Shown: positions 28,445-36,795, numbered from the stretch's first letter. The stretch: 64,000 nucleotides of DNA from Phaeobacter sp. G2 (GCA_025163595.1 CP104100.1:310001-374000), one strand, 5' to 3'. The notes: generated from the sequence alone by a model not told the origin. Made by a program: numbers and translations.

Positions 28445-29538
28445 TTATTCCTTCTGTGATTTCTTGCTCTTGTGTGTTTTTACAGTGTCCGCCTGTACGT
28501 GGTTTGTACGAAATAGGGCCCTGACATCGGCCTCATCCGTCTCTGCGTGGGCGTAAATGCGCATCGGCAAATTGGGGTCGGACCAGCGGCCAGCCTTGGC
28601 AGCGGTGACCGGGTCAACGCCTTGGCGCACGACCAATTCTGTGAAGAACCCATGCCGCCCTGCCGGGTGTGCCGACAGGTATGGAATGCCTGCACGCTTG
28701 CAGATCGTCTTCCAGCGCGTGTTGTAGCCGGTCGAACTGCCATAGCCAAAACGCGCGGTTTCATGAGCCTGCCAGTCTTGCGGTTCTTGGGTCGCTTGGC
28801 TGGCAAGGCCAGCAGTTCGTCCATCATCTGTGGGGAAACGGTGATCCAACTTTCGGGATGACCTTTCTGTGCCTTCACCCTGACCTTGTTTTCGGCGGGC
28901 CGCAGATCGTCTGGCTCCAATGATACGGCCTGATCAATCCGCGCCGCCGTCTCAAACATGAAGCGCACCAATGCAGCATTGTATGGATCAGCAGCCCTGC
29001 AAAACGCATCGATCCATTCCTTGTCCGCTGGTTTTCGCTCCACACGACTCGGTTTATTACGTCGCTTGTCTTGAGCGATCCGCTCAAAGTTGTCGTATGC
29101 CTTTACGCGGATCATTGGCGTGTTCTTCAAATCGTGGGCATTGTTGATCACTGCACAGGCGGGAGTGACAATTTCCCGCCACCACGTGTCTGTGCAAGCA
29201 TCTGGCTTTAACTTTGGCCCCAGCTCCTTAAGCATCCTGCCCGAGATCGCGGACAGAGGCAGATCGCCGACTTCTTCGACAATGGGGATGAGCTGCTTCG
29301 CTGCTTTCGGTGATGCCTTGTAGATCAAGATCGCATCAGCGAAAGTCATGCGCGGTTCATCTCCGAAAACGTATCGATGAATTTGTGCCTCTGTTTCGCG
29401 GGCTACCCAGTCCCGTGCGCCTGCTTCTGTAGATGCCTTAGTGCTTCGCCGGTATGGGCCCGCGATACGCCTGCCGTTGTACTCGACCCAGCCTTTCGCC
29501 CAGTAAACTCGGCCCCTCTTGTAGATTTCGAGCGGCAT
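28445..29538 (-). pseudogene. Tyrosine integrase, disrupted by a single-base frameshift
   Basis: A phage-type tyrosine recombinase of about 364 residues if the frame is restored. The N-terminal arm/core-binding part (MPLEIYKRGRVYWAKGWVEY...) and the first catalytic arginine region (FMFETAARIDQAVSLEPDDL) are in one frame. The rest (SAHPAGRHGF with the H-x-x-R-H box, AGRWSDPN, and the nucleophile tyrosine in RIYAHAE) is in the -1 frame. The frames join near 28750, where the minus strand reads CGCGTTTTGGC; one extra T (run of five) would restore KPRVFGYGSSTGY. The sequence has no -1 slippery heptamer in the right phase, so a real deletion or a base-call error is more likely than programmed shifting. 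The protein as encoded loses all the later catalytic residues. Confidence 0.85.
28494..28511 (+). repeat. Paired TGTAC direct repeats near the left end (possible integrase arm site)
   Basis: Two TGTAC words 11 bases apart (28494 and 28505). The 18-base unit matches 15 of 18 bases of 41096-41113 at the other end of the element, in the same orientation. It lies inside the 3' coding part of the integrase gene. Confidence 0.45.
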
Positions 29539-29759
29539 GACTGACCTCCTTCAAAAATCGTATCGATCTGCGCGGGTGTGATCAGCATGGTCCGCCCAAG
29601 GCGGTAGAATGCCCCTGTTTCATTTGCCCGCTCGCGCAAGGTTCGCTCGGAAATTTCAATCTCTCGCTCGGCCATAATCTCAACCCACTGCGCTGGCGTC
29701 TTTCCAAGCCCCAGGATTTGCGAGCTGTCGGTTTTGTCGATTTCTGCCATTTCAGTCAT
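29403..29759 (-). CDS. AlpA/excisionase-like small DNA-binding protein
   Basis: A protein of about 118 residues whose central part (KTPAQWVEIMAEREIEISER, RTLRERANETGAFYRLGR, TMLITPAQIDTIFE) looks like the MerR-type winged helix of AlpA and Xis proteins. It lies immediately upstream of the integrase in transcription order and overlaps its 5' end by 136 bases, so its last 45 residues are encoded in a second frame of the integrase gene. Excisionase/directionality factor is inferred from fold and position. The start could be 29759 or 29750; longer starts are possible. Confidence 0.6.
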   Translation of the reverse strand: MTEMAEIDKTDSSQILGLGKTPAQWVEIMAEREIEISERTLRERANETGAFYRLGRTMLITPAQIDTIFEGGQSCRSKSTRGAEFTGRKAGSSTTAGVSRAHTGEALRHLQKQAHGTG

Positions 29760-29838
29760 CCTTGTTCGTTTGGGTTGAATTCGCTGTACGCATGGAATCG
29801 CTTGTTCTGCACCTTCTGACGTGGTCAGATGAGTTGAA

Positions 29839-29886
29839 ACGTAAATATACGTCATTTTGTGCTATGTTTATACAAAATTGCGCAAT
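29839..29886. promoter_or_regulatory. Divergent promoter/operator region between xis-like and repressor genes
   Basis: An AT-rich gap holding two dyads: ACGTA-AATA-TACGT at 29839-29852 and the perfect 10-base palindrome ATTGCGCAAT at 29877-29886. They lie between the leftward xis/int genes and the rightward repressor, the usual place for repressor operators that set the integration switch. Confidence 0.5.
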
Positions 29887-29905
29887 GGTCAATTAGGAAA
29901 CTTGC

Positions 29906-30328
29906 ATGCCGCGAGAAGATGCCGAATTGTTTGCTGAGATAGGCGCACGCCTCGCGATCTGTCGCAGCGAAATAGGCGTCTCTCAGGCCGCGATGGCCGA
30001 AGCCGTTGGCGTCTCGCATAGAGCCTATCACAGCTACGAAAAGGGCAAGCGCGGCGTCCCGGTCGAAGCCCTAATCAAGATGCAGAACAAGTATGACGTT
30101 GACGTTGCTTGGCTGCTGCTTGGCACAAAATCAATCCGCGCCGGTCATGATTTCGATGCGCTGAAAAGAATTGAGACCTCGCTCGATCAGCACCTGGTGA
30201 GCGCTAACATCAAGATCAAAAGTGAGAAGCGAGGGGCCATCGTCGCGCGCTGGTACGAGTCGCACGTCAAGGGCCGGGAAGTAACGGATGATGAGGTCCA
30301 CACTTGGATCGAATTCGCAAGGGAGTGA
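29906..30328 (+). CDS. Phage-type XRE repressor of the element
   Basis: A 140-residue protein with an N-terminal helix-turn-helix (about 8-63: RLAICRSEIGVSQAAMAEAV, GVSHRAYHSYEKGKRGVPVE). The C-terminal part is not a LexA-type protease: no Ser-Lys cleavage motif is visible. It probably represses the divergent xis/int promoter. It ends 4 bases before the next gene, and the two are likely co-transcribed. Confidence 0.78.
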   Translation: MPREDAELFAEIGARLAICRSEIGVSQAAMAEAVGVSHRAYHSYEKGKRGVPVEALIKMQNKYDVDVAWLLLGTKSIRAGHDFDALKRIETSLDQHLVSANIKIKSEKRGAIVARWYESHVKGREVTDDEVHTWIEFARE

Positions 30329-30332
30329 GAAA

Positions 30333-30629
30333 ATGCAAAAACCAAGCGAGAACTGGAAGCGTATTCGCCGGGCAACTTTGGAACGAGCACAACGAACCGC
30401 TATAGACCCTTTATCGCCGCTCTATGACTTATACTTTGGCGTCTGTGCCGTTTATCTAGCGGGCTTCCTTCATTTCAGCTTCTTCGAACGCGGCACTGAT
30501 TTCAGTTGGTTCACAGCATGCGTAGTCATCTGTGTTGCCGTGGCAGGCGCTCTAGTTCCTGTGCTGACAGGCTCAATTCTGACCTTGCATTTCGCGAGCA
30601 AGAAATTGGAGCGTTTAATTGCTGAGTGA
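30333..30629 (+). CDS. Small membrane protein, unknown function
   Basis: A 98-residue protein I do not recognise. A basic N-terminus (KRIRRATLERAQR) precedes two hydrophobic segments (about 29-50, LYDLYFGVCAVYLAGFLHFS; about 57-82, WFTACVVICVAVAGALVPVL), then a short amphipathic tail. The GTGAGAAA just upstream gives a modest ribosome site. Two-helix proteins next to phage-type repressors are often superinfection or effector proteins, but nothing in the sequence proves this. Confidence 0.55.
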   Translation: MQKPSENWKRIRRATLERAQRTAIDPLSPLYDLYFGVCAVYLAGFLHFSFFERGTDFSWFTACVVICVAVAGALVPVLTGSILTLHFASKKLERLIAE

Positions 30630-30725
30630 GCAAAGCATAGTATGCCACTCCTCGGCTTTCCCGGCGATTAACTACCTACCCTTCAACGGGGTAAGAGTTT
30701 GGCCTAGAGGAACGGATTACTAGCA

Positions 30726-31397
30726 ATGATATCTAGCAAACCGTTGATTAATCGCACTGAGATAGTACAAATTCACCTCGATCTGTTGGAAGAAGCTACG
30801 AACGAAACTGCTTCTGCCAAGCAGGCCATAAAGGCCAGCATATCGTTGAGGTTTCTCTTTGACGGAAACTTGAACCACGTAGCGCATGAAAACGGCCTAG
30901 ATCTGAAAATAATGGCCCCAGATCTGCGAGAAGTCCCTACAAGCAATGCACTGCTGTTCGCATGCGGAGGCTACCAAATTGGCAAGCAAGAGATTCTTCC
31001 ATATTATCTCTACCGAGAACCTGGACAAAACAGTCCCCACCGCCCTCAGTTTGAAAGAGAGAGAGCGGCTTCGCCACGCCACCACACGCAGACGGAGCAA
31101 AAATTGGGTATATTTATGAAGCAACCCTGCGTTGCTTTCGCTGGCCAGCAGTTTGATCGAGAAGCAATAGTTCGTTTCGTCGCCAATAAATGCGGTGGAG
31201 CGCATCACCATGACAACGCTAAGAAATTCGGGGAAATCGAGCACCGAATGGCAAGCATTGGTCATACCCTTAAGCTCCCATCTGGTGACGTCTCAGCGAT
31301 TTTCCTTGAGACGTTGGGAACGGCTTGGTTTCTTCTAGGTTCGCCAAGCGTCCGCGAACTTCGGGCAACCAAACTCAACAAGGCCGGCGCGCCATGA
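30726..31397 (+). CDS. Hypothetical protein of the island cargo
   Basis: A 223-residue protein with no motif I recognise. It has a helical, charged N-terminus (about 10-50), a central NSPHRPQFERERAASPRHH basic segment, and a C-terminal half with clustered histidines (KCGGAHHHDNAKKF) and a hydrophobic stretch (VSAIFLETLGTAWFLL). AT-rich like the rest of the cargo. It lies before the Fic operon, 122 bases away, and could be a separate transcription unit. No signal peptide is visible. Confidence 0.5.
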   Translation: MISSKPLINRTEIVQIHLDLLEEATNETASAKQAIKASISLRFLFDGNLNHVAHENGLDLKIMAPDLREVPTSNALLFACGGYQIGKQEILPYYLYREPGQNSPHRPQFERERAASPRHHTQTEQKLGIFMKQPCVAFAGQQFDREAIVRFVANKCGGAHHHDNAKKFGEIEHRMASIGHTLKLPSGDVSAIFLETLGTAWFLLGSPSVRELRATKLNKAGAP

Positions 31398-31421
31398 TTT
31401 ATTCTCGGGTAATATAAATCT

Positions 31422-31509
31422 CCGGCACATGAACCGGCACAAAGCCAGCTCAATATGCACATTAACTTACTGAAAAATATGAATTTACAACCGGCATAAA
31501 AACCGGCAC
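31422..31509 (+). promoter_or_regulatory. Paired CCGGCA repeats upstream of the Fic operon
   Basis: Two copies of a 19-base unit, CCGGCAYAWRAACCGGCAC, at 31422-31440 and 31491-31509. Each unit holds two CCGGCA words exactly 12 bases apart, and the units are 69 bases apart. The second ends 10 bases before the Fic start codon, so a bound protein would block transcription or translation. A weak TTAACT-N17-TTACAA promoter-like pair (31462-31490) sits between them. The binding protein is not known; the repressor at 29906 and the HigA-like protein at 36505 are candidates. Confidence 0.55.
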
Positions 31510-31519
31510 AGTACGTCGT

Positions 31520-32710
31520 ATGGATGTAACTATGATGGAACCAATGCTGCCAGAAGATGCAGCCATACAGCAGCTCGAAGACAGCGCATTAAAACTTGTA
31601 GAAAGCGCTAGCGGGCTGGCAAAGCGAGTTCATCCCACTCTTCAAAAGTCAGTCGGTGATCTTGTAAGGTCAATGAACTGCTACTACTCGAACCTAATCG
31701 AAGGCCATAATACACATCCTCGAGATATCGAACGTGCTCTGGCAGACGACTTCTCAACAGAGCCGAAAGAACGTGATCTCCAACTTGAAGCTGTCGCGCA
31801 TATCCATGTTCAGAAATTAATTGACGAAGGTCGTGATCCCGCCGTTTGGCCGACCACGGCGGCATATGCTCGTTGGCTACACCGAGAATTCTGCCAACTA
31901 TTGCCTGAAGATATGCTTTGGATTGAAAACCCGAGTACTGGCGAGCGCCATCAAGTTGTTCCTGGGCAGTTCCGGCGCATTGACGTTGAAGTCGGCAAGC
32001 ATTTACCACCTGCTTATGACGATGTCCCGCGCTTCCTCGCGCGGTTTGATCGAGCGTACGTTTCGCCGACATTATCAAGAATGCGTCAAATTCAGTCCGT
32101 AGGTGCGGCGCATCATCGCTTTTTATGGATTCATCCTTTTCTAGATGGGAATGGTCGGGTTGCGCGTCTGATGTCGCATGCGCTGCTCAAACGGCTCGGA
32201 ATCGGGACAAGCCTTTGGTCGGTTGCTCGAGGTCTCGCGCGTGAAGAGACAGATTATAAGTTACGCCTTACGGCCGCAGATCATCCTCGACACGGTGACC
32301 GCGATGGCCGTGGAAACCTTACTCAGTCCGGCTTGCTCTCATTTTGTAAATTTTTCCTCGAGCGCTCAATCGACCAGGTAGAATTCATGGAAGGGTTGCT
32401 TGACCCGTCGGAGCTTTTGCGCCGCATGGAAATCCATATTGAGGAGGAAATTCGTGCTAAGCGGCTAGAGAAAGGAAGCTTCATGGTTTTGCGAGAAGCC
32501 GCGCTCGCCGGTCAGGTAGAGCGCGCCAAAATCCCGATGCTGACGAACTACGAAGAACGTGCCGCACGTAAGGTTACTTCGGCGCTTTTGAAACGCGGGA
32601 TGCTGGTCACGGCAAACCATCGTGCTCCACTTAGACTCGCGTTTCCGACAGACGCGGTCGAGCGATGGTTCCCTCTCTTATATCCCAATACACCGGGAGA
32701 CGCAGGATGA
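31520..32710 (+). CDS. Fic-domain AMP-transferase with N-terminal inhibitory motif
   Basis: A 396-residue Fic protein. The catalytic motif HPFLDGNGRVAR is at 205-216 and is complete (catalytic H205, phosphate-binding DGNGR). The N-terminal autoinhibitory motif (S/T)xxxE(G/N) is SNLIEG at 57-62, making it a class II Fic. The C-terminal part (about 290-385) looks like a winged helix (KVTSALLKRGMLVTANHRAP). Such proteins AMPylate other proteins or act as toxins when de-inhibited. The gene overlaps the next start by 4 bases (ATGA), so it is the first gene of the STAND operon. An in-frame ATG at 31535 is an alternative start. Confidence 0.9.
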   Translation: MDVTMMEPMLPEDAAIQQLEDSALKLVESASGLAKRVHPTLQKSVGDLVRSMNCYYSNLIEGHNTHPRDIERALADDFSTEPKERDLQLEAVAHIHVQKLIDEGRDPAVWPTTAAYARWLHREFCQLLPEDMLWIENPSTGERHQVVPGQFRRIDVEVGKHLPPAYDDVPRFLARFDRAYVSPTLSRMRQIQSVGAAHHRFLWIHPFLDGNGRVARLMSHALLKRLGIGTSLWSVARGLAREETDYKLRLTAADHPRHGDRDGRGNLTQSGLLSFCKFFLERSIDQVEFMEGLLDPSELLRRMEIHIEEEIRAKRLEKGSFMVLREAALAGQVERAKIPMLTNYEERAARKVTSALLKRGMLVTANHRAPLRLAFPTDAVERWFPLLYPNTPGDAG

Positions 32711-34395
32711 GCAGTCAAGGACCAAGTGTTCCCTTAGAAAGGCGTTTTTCCCCTACTTTTCGACCGTCTGAAGACGGAGATGCCGACCGCGAAACCGTTC
32801 AGCCAGACCTTTTTGGCAAAAGCAGCTTTGGATGGGAGGTCATCGAAGAAAAGCGGCGCTGTGTGATTATCGCGGACGCAGGCGCAGGTAAGACGCATGA
32901 AATGCTTGGACGCGCTCGTTATTCTGAGCAGCGCGGCAGGCACGCTTTCTTCATAAGGATCGAGAACATAAGCGAAGCCTTTGAAGCTGCGTTCGACATT
33001 GGAGACGCCGAAAGCTTCGAGGCATGGCTTGGATCAAACGATGATGCTTGGTTCTTCCTAGATTCCGTCGACGAAGCCCTTCTTAAAGACTCTCTGACCT
33101 TCGAAAGAGCGATGCAAGAATTTGCTACACGAATAGCAGACGCACGAGAACGCGCTTACATCATTATTTCGAGTCGTAGCTATGCGTGGCGGGCCTTAAC
33201 GGATCGGCAGCTTTTGGAACAGCTATTGCCATACGAACCTCCCAAAGCTGAGGAGCTTGGCGAAGAAGATCTCGAGGAGGCCGCCCAGGCAGCAGCGTCT
33301 GATCCGAGTAAGCTTGCAGATTCGGTTGAGGTCGTCCTCCTTGACGATCTTGATGACGATGACATCAGGATGTTTGCCGCTCATCTAGGCGCTGCCAATA
33401 TTGAGGAGATGATGAGCGAGATCAAAAGGACTGGATTGTCCACTCTGTCGGGCCGCCCCTTCGATCTACTCGGAATTCTTGCAAAGTGGCGGTCCGACCG
33501 AGAGCTAGGTGGTCGGCTTGGGTACCTTAGCCATAGCATTACGACCCAACTCGATGACATCGATCAGACTACTGGATCAATCGACAAAAGCAAACTTCGC
33601 GAAGCTACATGCTGCATCGCAGTTTCAGTGATCCTGACCGGCGAAGCTGAGATACGTGTTCCTGGATCCGACATCACTGACCGCGGATTTAACCTGTTGG
33701 AAGCGCTGCCAGATTGGCCCAAAGAGGATATCCAAGCATTGCTCGGATGCACTCTGTTCACTGATCCAGTCTACGGTCTGGTCAGATTCAGACATAGGGA
33801 CATTCGCGAACTGTTAGCAGCCGAGTGGTTTGCTCAACACTTAGCGAAACCTGAGCGGAGAACAGAAATCGAAGCGATGCTGATCAGGGAGCAGTATGGG
33901 GAACGGATACTAACTCCACGCTTTCGACCGATTCTTCCATGGCTTGTATTGCTCGATGACGGAATTCGTCGTGAGGCGACTGCAATTCGCCCCGAAATTG
34001 CGGTAGAAGGCGGAGATGTAGCGAGTCTTCCAGTCGAGGAACGCAGAAGCCTAATACATAGCATTGTCGAACAGATCGCTCGAGGCGAAGATGATCGCGG
34101 AGCGCGCGACAATGAAGCAATTGCCCGAATTGCTCATGCTGATTTGACCACGGATGTCGCAACCTTAATTGATAAGCACTCCGAGAACGACGACGCCCTA
34201 TTCTTCTTAGGTCGCCTGGTTTGGCAAGGTCAGATGACCGATTGCCTGCCTTTGCTCCTGGACATTGCTTGCAACAGGTCTCGAGGGCTTTATGCACGCA
34301 TCGCAGCAGCTAGAGCCGTGTTTACCAGCGGCTCCGATGAACAACGCGACAGGCTATGGGACTCGCTCTTGGAGGTGCCAGATGGAGACCAATAA
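32707..34395 (+). CDS. STAND/NACHT-like P-loop NTPase
   Basis: A 562-residue signal-transduction-type ATPase. Walker A is IIADAGAGKT (56-63), Walker B is WFFLDSVDEA (115-124) with the paired acidic residues of NACHT-type ATPases, and the sensor arginine is in YIIISSRSYAWR (151-162). FRHRDIRELLAAEWFAQHL (361-379) matches the winged-helix hinge motif after NACHT domains. The rest (about 380-562) is helical and repeat-like. It has no effector domain of its own, which suggests that Fic upstream or the next protein is the effector. It overlaps Fic by 4 bases and the following gene by 14 bases. Confidence 0.8.
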   Translation: MSSQGPSVPLERRFSPTFRPSEDGDADRETVQPDLFGKSSFGWEVIEEKRRCVIIADAGAGKTHEMLGRARYSEQRGRHAFFIRIENISEAFEAAFDIGDAESFEAWLGSNDDAWFFLDSVDEALLKDSLTFERAMQEFATRIADARERAYIIISSRSYAWRALTDRQLLEQLLPYEPPKAEELGEEDLEEAAQAAASDPSKLADSVEVVLLDDLDDDDIRMFAAHLGAANIEEMMSEIKRTGLSTLSGRPFDLLGILAKWRSDRELGGRLGYLSHSITTQLDDIDQTTGSIDKSKLREATCCIAVSVILTGEAEIRVPGSDITDRGFNLLEALPDWPKEDIQALLGCTLFTDPVYGLVRFRHRDIRELLAAEWFAQHLAKPERRTEIEAMLIREQYGERILTPRFRPILPWLVLLDDGIRREATAIRPEIAVEGGDVASLPVEERRSLIHSIVEQIARGEDDRGARDNEAIARIAHADLTTDVATLIDKHSENDDALFFLGRLVWQGQMTDCLPLLLDIACNRSRGLYARIAAARAVFTSGSDEQRDRLWDSLLEVPDGDQ

Positions 34396-36481
34396 AATAG
34401 ACCGACGACTTCTCGCAGAAATTCTGCACAACTGTGCGCCAAATCTTGCTAGCGTTGAGCGTTTGTTGGCGTCACTTGACCTTCTTCCTCCCTATCAAAG
34501 GTTTCAGACAAGTGGCCTTACAGAAGCGATCCATGCTTTTATCGACCGCCTTCCGACCGAGAGAGATGGAAGAAAGGGCCCGCTTGCAGCTTTGGTGAGT
34601 GGATTGAACGAGTTCCTCGACCGCCCGCCCGTTGCAGAGCGTAGAGAATGCCAAGTATCGAAAGAATTCGCTTGGCTTTTGGCCCCGGCCCTGCACGCAG
34701 TTGAACGTCTCGTAGTTCAACGTGCAACAGCAGCATTTGATCAGGCATCCATCGAAATCATGTTGAAAATTCCTGCGGCACGGTTCTGGCAAGATGTTGA
34801 ATTCAGGGACCGCAAGGATGAACTTGCAGACCGTCTAGCAAGATGGCCGGAGTTAAATGACGTGCTATTTTGGAGTAGCGTGGAAGTAGTGCGCCGCCCA
34901 TTAGAAGAAAAAGGGGAGCGACTTACGGACGACTGGCCCGTCCAGTACTTGGGGCACTTTTGGAGTTTCCGAGCTGGAGATTTTGACCGCGTGACGCGCT
35001 TCATCGCCGAACGTCCGATCGAAGACGACCAATTGATCGCTGTTTCGTTGGCCTATCGCATCTACAAATCATATGATTTGCCGCCTGCTTCGCTTGATGT
35101 CCTTCGGTCGGCGGTCAGCGGCGCAGCACCTCTTTCAACACGTTTGGAGGAGCTTCTGGATGCTTCCAAATCGAAAGAGGCAGAAGCGTTCGAAAGAAGA
35201 GAAAGAAAGTTTGAGCGTAAACAGGAGCGTAAACTCAGAAAGCAGGCCGAAGACAGGACGCGGTGGATTGGTGAACTGCAATCCAATCCGAACCGAATTC
35301 GAAGCCGAGAAGGCGTCGAGCCAGGCGAGATTACGTATGACCATCTCTGGTTGATGTCAGAGATTGAGAAAGATGGTCTGAGAACGGATCGCCATGGCGG
35401 AGCAGACTGGAAGGCTCTGATACCCGAGTTTGGCGAAGATGTTGCGCAAGCATATCGAGATGCGGCAATTGCGCATTGGCGGATCTACAAGCCGACCTTA
35501 AGGTCTGAAGGCACGGAATCAGACGGGATCCCTTACGCAGTCATCTTTGGGCTTGTTGGACTTGAGATTGAAGCAGCGGAGCAGGAGGACTTCTTAGGTA
35601 GTCTTTCCGAAGCAGAGTTCAGGCACATGTTGCGGTACGCAACATGGGAATTGAACGGTTTTCCGACTTGGCTCGAAGCGGCTAACAAGGTGCGTGGTGC
35701 TCTTGTGGTGAAGGCCTTGATTCCAGAAATTCGCTGGGAGTTTGAGAACTCTACGCCAGAAAAGACGCCACACCATGTTTTGCAAGACATCGTTTACCAT
35801 GCACCCTGGCTTCACAGCGCACTGATCGAGCACATCTTGAGCGAACTCGAAAGGTCTGGGTCTATACATCCTGACACACTACGCCATTCTCTTCACATAT
35901 TGCGAAGCGGAGGTGCATCTGGCGACAGCTTAGCAAATTTCGCGCGGGAGCGGCTGGATCGTGGCAAAGAAGTCGAAGATAAGGCAAGTATTTATGCTCT
36001 TTGGGTCGATACGGATGCCGAAGATGCTGTCCCGGCACTGGAGACGTGGCTGGAGAGCCAGGGCGACGCAGAGGCATCAAAGTCAGCGCAGCTTTTTGTC
36101 ACGGCGCTGATGGGTGGGCGCCATGGTGCCGGAAGAGGTCCTGCCATGGGAAGTTATCGGACGGCTCAAATTCTTAAGAGCCTTTATGTGCTTATGCATC
36201 GTTACATCCGCTCTTCTGACGATATTGAGCGAGCGGGAACCGGTGTTTACTCGCCTGGGCTGCGCGACGATGCCCAAGATGGAAGAAACTCTATTTTCAA
36301 CCTCTTAGCTGAGATTCCAGGAAAGGAAACCTACATTGCCCTGAAAGAGCTGGCTCGGGATCACCCAAACGAGGGATCACGCGATTGGATGGAAAAATTG
36401 GCTTACCGTCGTGCTGAGGCGGATGGAGACCTGCCGCCGTGGACTTCTGCGGATTTAGCCAAACTAGATCAGGTAAGATAG
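34382..36481 (+). CDS. Large helical coiled-coil protein, partner of the STAND NTPase
   Basis: A 699-residue protein with no enzymatic motif I can see. It is almost wholly helical, with HEAT-like character at both ends and a highly charged coiled coil at about 252-293 (RRERKFERKQERKLRKQAED). It starts inside the end of the NTPase gene (14-base overlap) at an ATG with a perfect GGAGGT site 5 bases upstream, so it is a true separate gene. Such C-terminal repeats normally follow the NTPase in one polypeptide and recognise the trigger. A sensor role is therefore inferred. A past frameshift splitting a single long protein is the alternative. Confidence 0.65.
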   Translation: METNKIDRRLLAEILHNCAPNLASVERLLASLDLLPPYQRFQTSGLTEAIHAFIDRLPTERDGRKGPLAALVSGLNEFLDRPPVAERRECQVSKEFAWLLAPALHAVERLVVQRATAAFDQASIEIMLKIPAARFWQDVEFRDRKDELADRLARWPELNDVLFWSSVEVVRRPLEEKGERLTDDWPVQYLGHFWSFRAGDFDRVTRFIAERPIEDDQLIAVSLAYRIYKSYDLPPASLDVLRSAVSGAAPLSTRLEELLDASKSKEAEAFERRERKFERKQERKLRKQAEDRTRWIGELQSNPNRIRSREGVEPGEITYDHLWLMSEIEKDGLRTDRHGGADWKALIPEFGEDVAQAYRDAAIAHWRIYKPTLRSEGTESDGIPYAVIFGLVGLEIEAAEQEDFLGSLSEAEFRHMLRYATWELNGFPTWLEAANKVRGALVVKALIPEIRWEFENSTPEKTPHHVLQDIVYHAPWLHSALIEHILSELERSGSIHPDTLRHSLHILRSGGASGDSLANFARERLDRGKEVEDKASIYALWVDTDAEDAVPALETWLESQGDAEASKSAQLFVTALMGGRHGAGRGPAMGSYRTAQILKSLYVLMHRYIRSSDDIERAGTGVYSPGLRDDAQDGRNSIFNLLAEIPGKETYIALKELARDHPNEGSRDWMEKLAYRRAEADGDLPPWTSADLAKLDQVR

Positions 36482-36504
36482 TATACCAATAAGAGGATAC
36501 GCTG

Positions 36505-36795
36505 ATGAGCCTGCTTGAAGAACCAATGCACCCCGGTGAAGTCCTGAAGGAGCTTTACCTTGACCCCCTGGACATGGGGGCAATCGCGTTTGCGCGGCGG
36601 CTGGATGTCCCTCGGACGCGCATCGAGCGGTTGATCAAGGGCACGACTGGGATCACGCCTGACACGGCTCTGCGCCTCGCTCGTGTTTTCAACACTACTC
36701 CGGCATATTGGGTCAACTTGCAGACGAATTACAACATGGCGGTGGCGGCCAAAGAAATCGACGTGTCTGGTATCGAGCCGCTCGTTGCCGCCTAG
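36505..36795 (+). CDS. higA: HigA-type antitoxin without a HigB partner
   Basis: A 96-residue XRE-fold antitoxin of the HigA family: the opening MHPGEVLKELYLDPLDM and the helix-turn-helix ARRLDVPRTRIERLIKGTTG followed by ITPDTALRLARVFNTTPAYW are characteristic. HigB toxin genes normally lie just upstream; here that place is taken by the helical protein, which ends 23 bases before. So this is an orphan, probably co-transcribed with the Fic-STAND operon, where it may serve as its repressor. A sequence AAGAGGA lies upstream of the ATG. Confidence 0.82.
   Translation: MSLLEEPMHPGEVLKELYLDPLDMGAIAFARRLDVPRTRIERLIKGTTGITPDTALRLARVFNTTPAYWVNLQTNYNMAVAAKEIDVSGIEPLVAA

Noticed and set aside
28740..28770. 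Programmed -1 frameshifting in the integrase gene
   Set aside because: No X-XXY-YYZ slippery heptamer in the correct phase; a single-base loss in the T-run explains the break more simply.
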